Under the pieces are notes generated by a model that made no database searches, was not told where the DNA came from, and saw only the letters and a list, made by a program, of their open reading frames with translations. A stretch of 64,000 nt of DNA, from positions 186,001 to 250,000 of the forward strand of contig LUGG01000025.1 of assembly GCA_001683735.1 (NCBI GenBank), in the 5' to 3' direction. Of this stretch, positions 62,182 through 64,000 are shown in pieces; within the stretch, counting starts at the first letter, position 1; every line of letters begins with the position of its first letter. The position numbers and the translations under genes are program-made. The DNA is from Grifola frondosa (lineage: Eukaryota; Basidiomycota; Agaricomycetes; Polyporales; Grifolaceae).

Positions 62182-64000
62182 ATGAGCCAAGAACCGAGTT
62201 TTTTGGAACCAGAAGGCGATTTGGTCCCGACGATACTATCTGCTGTGCAACAGTATACGTTGCAGGATGCATCTCCATCACACTCTCTCCACCCATTTGC
62301 TGCGTCCCCGGAGGCTTCCATATCATTGCTAAGAAGTATCATAGATACGACGAATCAAGTCTCACACTCCCTGAATGCTCACCTGGCACTGCCACTCTCC
62401 AATCCAAAATTGCTGTCATTGTACAGACAACAAACCTCAATTTCTCAGAGTGTTCATCTCGTCAGGATGTCCTTTATATCGAGATAGGACTGACCTGTCT
62501 CACTTTTAAATATTCCCAGTCTGAACAAAACATTCGCCAGACAGTAGACTCACTTCGCAAACGAGTCGGTATCACTTATGGAGAAGACATCCCACTGGAC
62601 CGCAATCGCATTACCGAGTGGTGCCTTGAGCGGTTGCAAGCATGGGGTACATCCGCGGGCATGGAATCTTTCAAGGAGGATGAGTCTGGAGGTCGAATAC
62701 CCATGGTACTCGGAGGCAAGGTTCTGGTCATGGACATTGAATTCTCAGTGAATCGTACGGTTCCAGAGAAGCCAGTACTTGACGTTACCAGATTGAAGAG
62801 ATCATTCGCTATATCAAATGGTACCGCCGGCTCTACTACGGATGGTTCCGTGTCTTTGGATGGTTTTCTCGCAGAAAGACTCAGAGCCTTTCTGAAGCAA
62901 GTCCATCGGGAACCGGACGTGCAAGACAGCGTTGAAGCCGCACGATTGGGGGGTTTGCTATCAGAGCATCTTTCATACCTGATGAGATTGGACCATCTAG
63001 CGCTCGGTGAAGGCGATGGTGGCTTGCGATGGTTCAACGACATCGACCACCTCGCTGTCGATATCGAAACATTCGCCACAAGGGAAGCTGATGCCATTGC
63101 TAGGTACTTCTCTTTGTCTTCAATTCTCGCAGTCCGTTAAATCATATTTAGGTCTCTATCAGTTCCGCGGGCGCCGCTGGATATATTCCTTGCACGCTCA
63201 CATGGGCTTCCTCTGCCGTATCTCGCCACTCCAACAATCTCCTTCTTGGTCTATCTGTCGCCCCTTGTGTATCTATCATTGCTCCGCAACTCTTCCTCGG
63301 CTACTACTCCGACGAATGCGGCCGTCCATCTTCCAAAGCTAGACATTCCATTGCACCAATTGCGGACGAGGTTAGCCTCGCATCCACGTCCTACCGGGTC
63401 ACGATCGCCACCGTCATTCTATCATCTTTGACTGCACCTGCGTTCCACGCTGATGCCATGACTATGTCTTCGTTGGATCAAGACCCACCTTCAACCTCGT
63501 TCCGGATGGTATCAACATCGACCACACGTTTCCCCGCCCTCCCGGTCTTCAAGCACCCAATGGGGTGATATACACTTGGGTGCTCGACTTCACAGAGGGC
63601 GGAAAGTATCCTGGTGTTGTTATGAGCCAGTCGAGGATGCGGGAAATCGAACTTGTGGTGAATCCTTTTAGCGGGATGGATCATATCGGTGACGTTCCCA
63701 TGATGTCGTTCGGCACTGGTAGTTGGCTAGACCTCTTGGTAGGTATCCCTCAATCTCGTGCTGTCGAACGCTGTTTTGAGATATGATCAATAGCTCAATC
63801 CACACAACCCTATCTCGCCTGAACGATATACGGCCATTTATGTGCGTGTGTACTATCCTTGTATCTAAATATTGCACATGCTGATGTTGACATTCTCCAT
63901 CGACAGACCTCGCCGACGTCTGCCCATCCTGATCTGCAGTTACGACTCACTGCACCTGAAGAACCTGGCTTTATGCTTGAAAAAGTGCCTGTACGCACCC
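62182..64000 (+). CDS. MED1: Mediator subunit 1 (fungal MED1), 3' end beyond window
   Basis: Subunit of the Mediator middle module linking activators to RNA polymerase II. Starts MSQEPSFLEPEGDLVPTIL. A GT-AG intron (62461-62519) leads to SEQNIRQTVDSLRKRVGITY. The Med1 domain then shows GGKVLVMDIEFS, HLSYLMRLDHLALGEGDGGL, RWFNDIDHLAVDIETFATRE, then PTISFLVYLSPLVYLSLLR, DGINIDHTFP and VIYTWVLDFTEGGKYPGVVM. Later exons give LNPHNPISPERYTAIY and TSPTSAHPDLQLRL before the window ends. Two one-base losses: G run 63396-63398 (PTG/VTIATVILSS) and C run 63484-63486 (DQD/PTFNLVPDG). Family assignment is from the domain pattern, without a search. Confidence 0.8.

Overview
This window looks like nuclear DNA of a mushroom-forming basidiomycete (Agaricomycetes). 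Genes are dense and on both strands. They are cut by many 50-65 nt GT-AG introns, plus at least two GC-AG introns. Several families are typical of that group: HAD-fused drimane-type terpene cyclases, BTB/POZ proteins with an acidic linker, a fungal Med1, and a sedolisin-type secreted protease. I saw no tRNA, rRNA, transposon open reading frame or CRISPR. Calls rest on my reading of translations and splice sites; no database search was run.

Layout. 0-8 kb: 5' end of DBP10, SDHAF4, a Zn2Cys6 regulator and an F-box-like protein. 8.5-15.7 kb: a GLTSCR1-domain protein, APC/C subunit CDC23 back-to-back with ALG14, and U2AF35. 15.7-27 kb: mostly gene-poor, holding only a second Zn2Cys6 regulator and a mitochondrial-carrier-like protein. 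27-32 kb: FUN30 chromatin remodeller tail-to-tail with TRAPP subunit BET5. 32.5-46 kb, accessory block: two tandem secreted type-B carboxylesterases, an MFS transporter, and two tandem HAD/class II terpene cyclases carrying DLDTT and QxxDGGW motifs, a likely sesquiterpenoid locus. 46.5-52 kb: an orphan two-TM protein, arginine methyltransferase RMT2 and a mitochondrial helical protein. 53-58 kb: three tandem BTB/POZ genes. 59.5-64 kb: a secreted S53 peptidase and the 5' part of Mediator subunit MED1.

The main caveat is that about half the genes contain single-base frame breaks, mostly next to homopolymers. They hit essential genes such as CDC23 while neighbours are clean. I read this mainly as uncorrected sequencing or assembly indels rather than mass pseudogenisation, and I give the position of each break. 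Spans run from start codon to stop codon and include introns. Exon borders are quoted where splice signals and reading frame agree.
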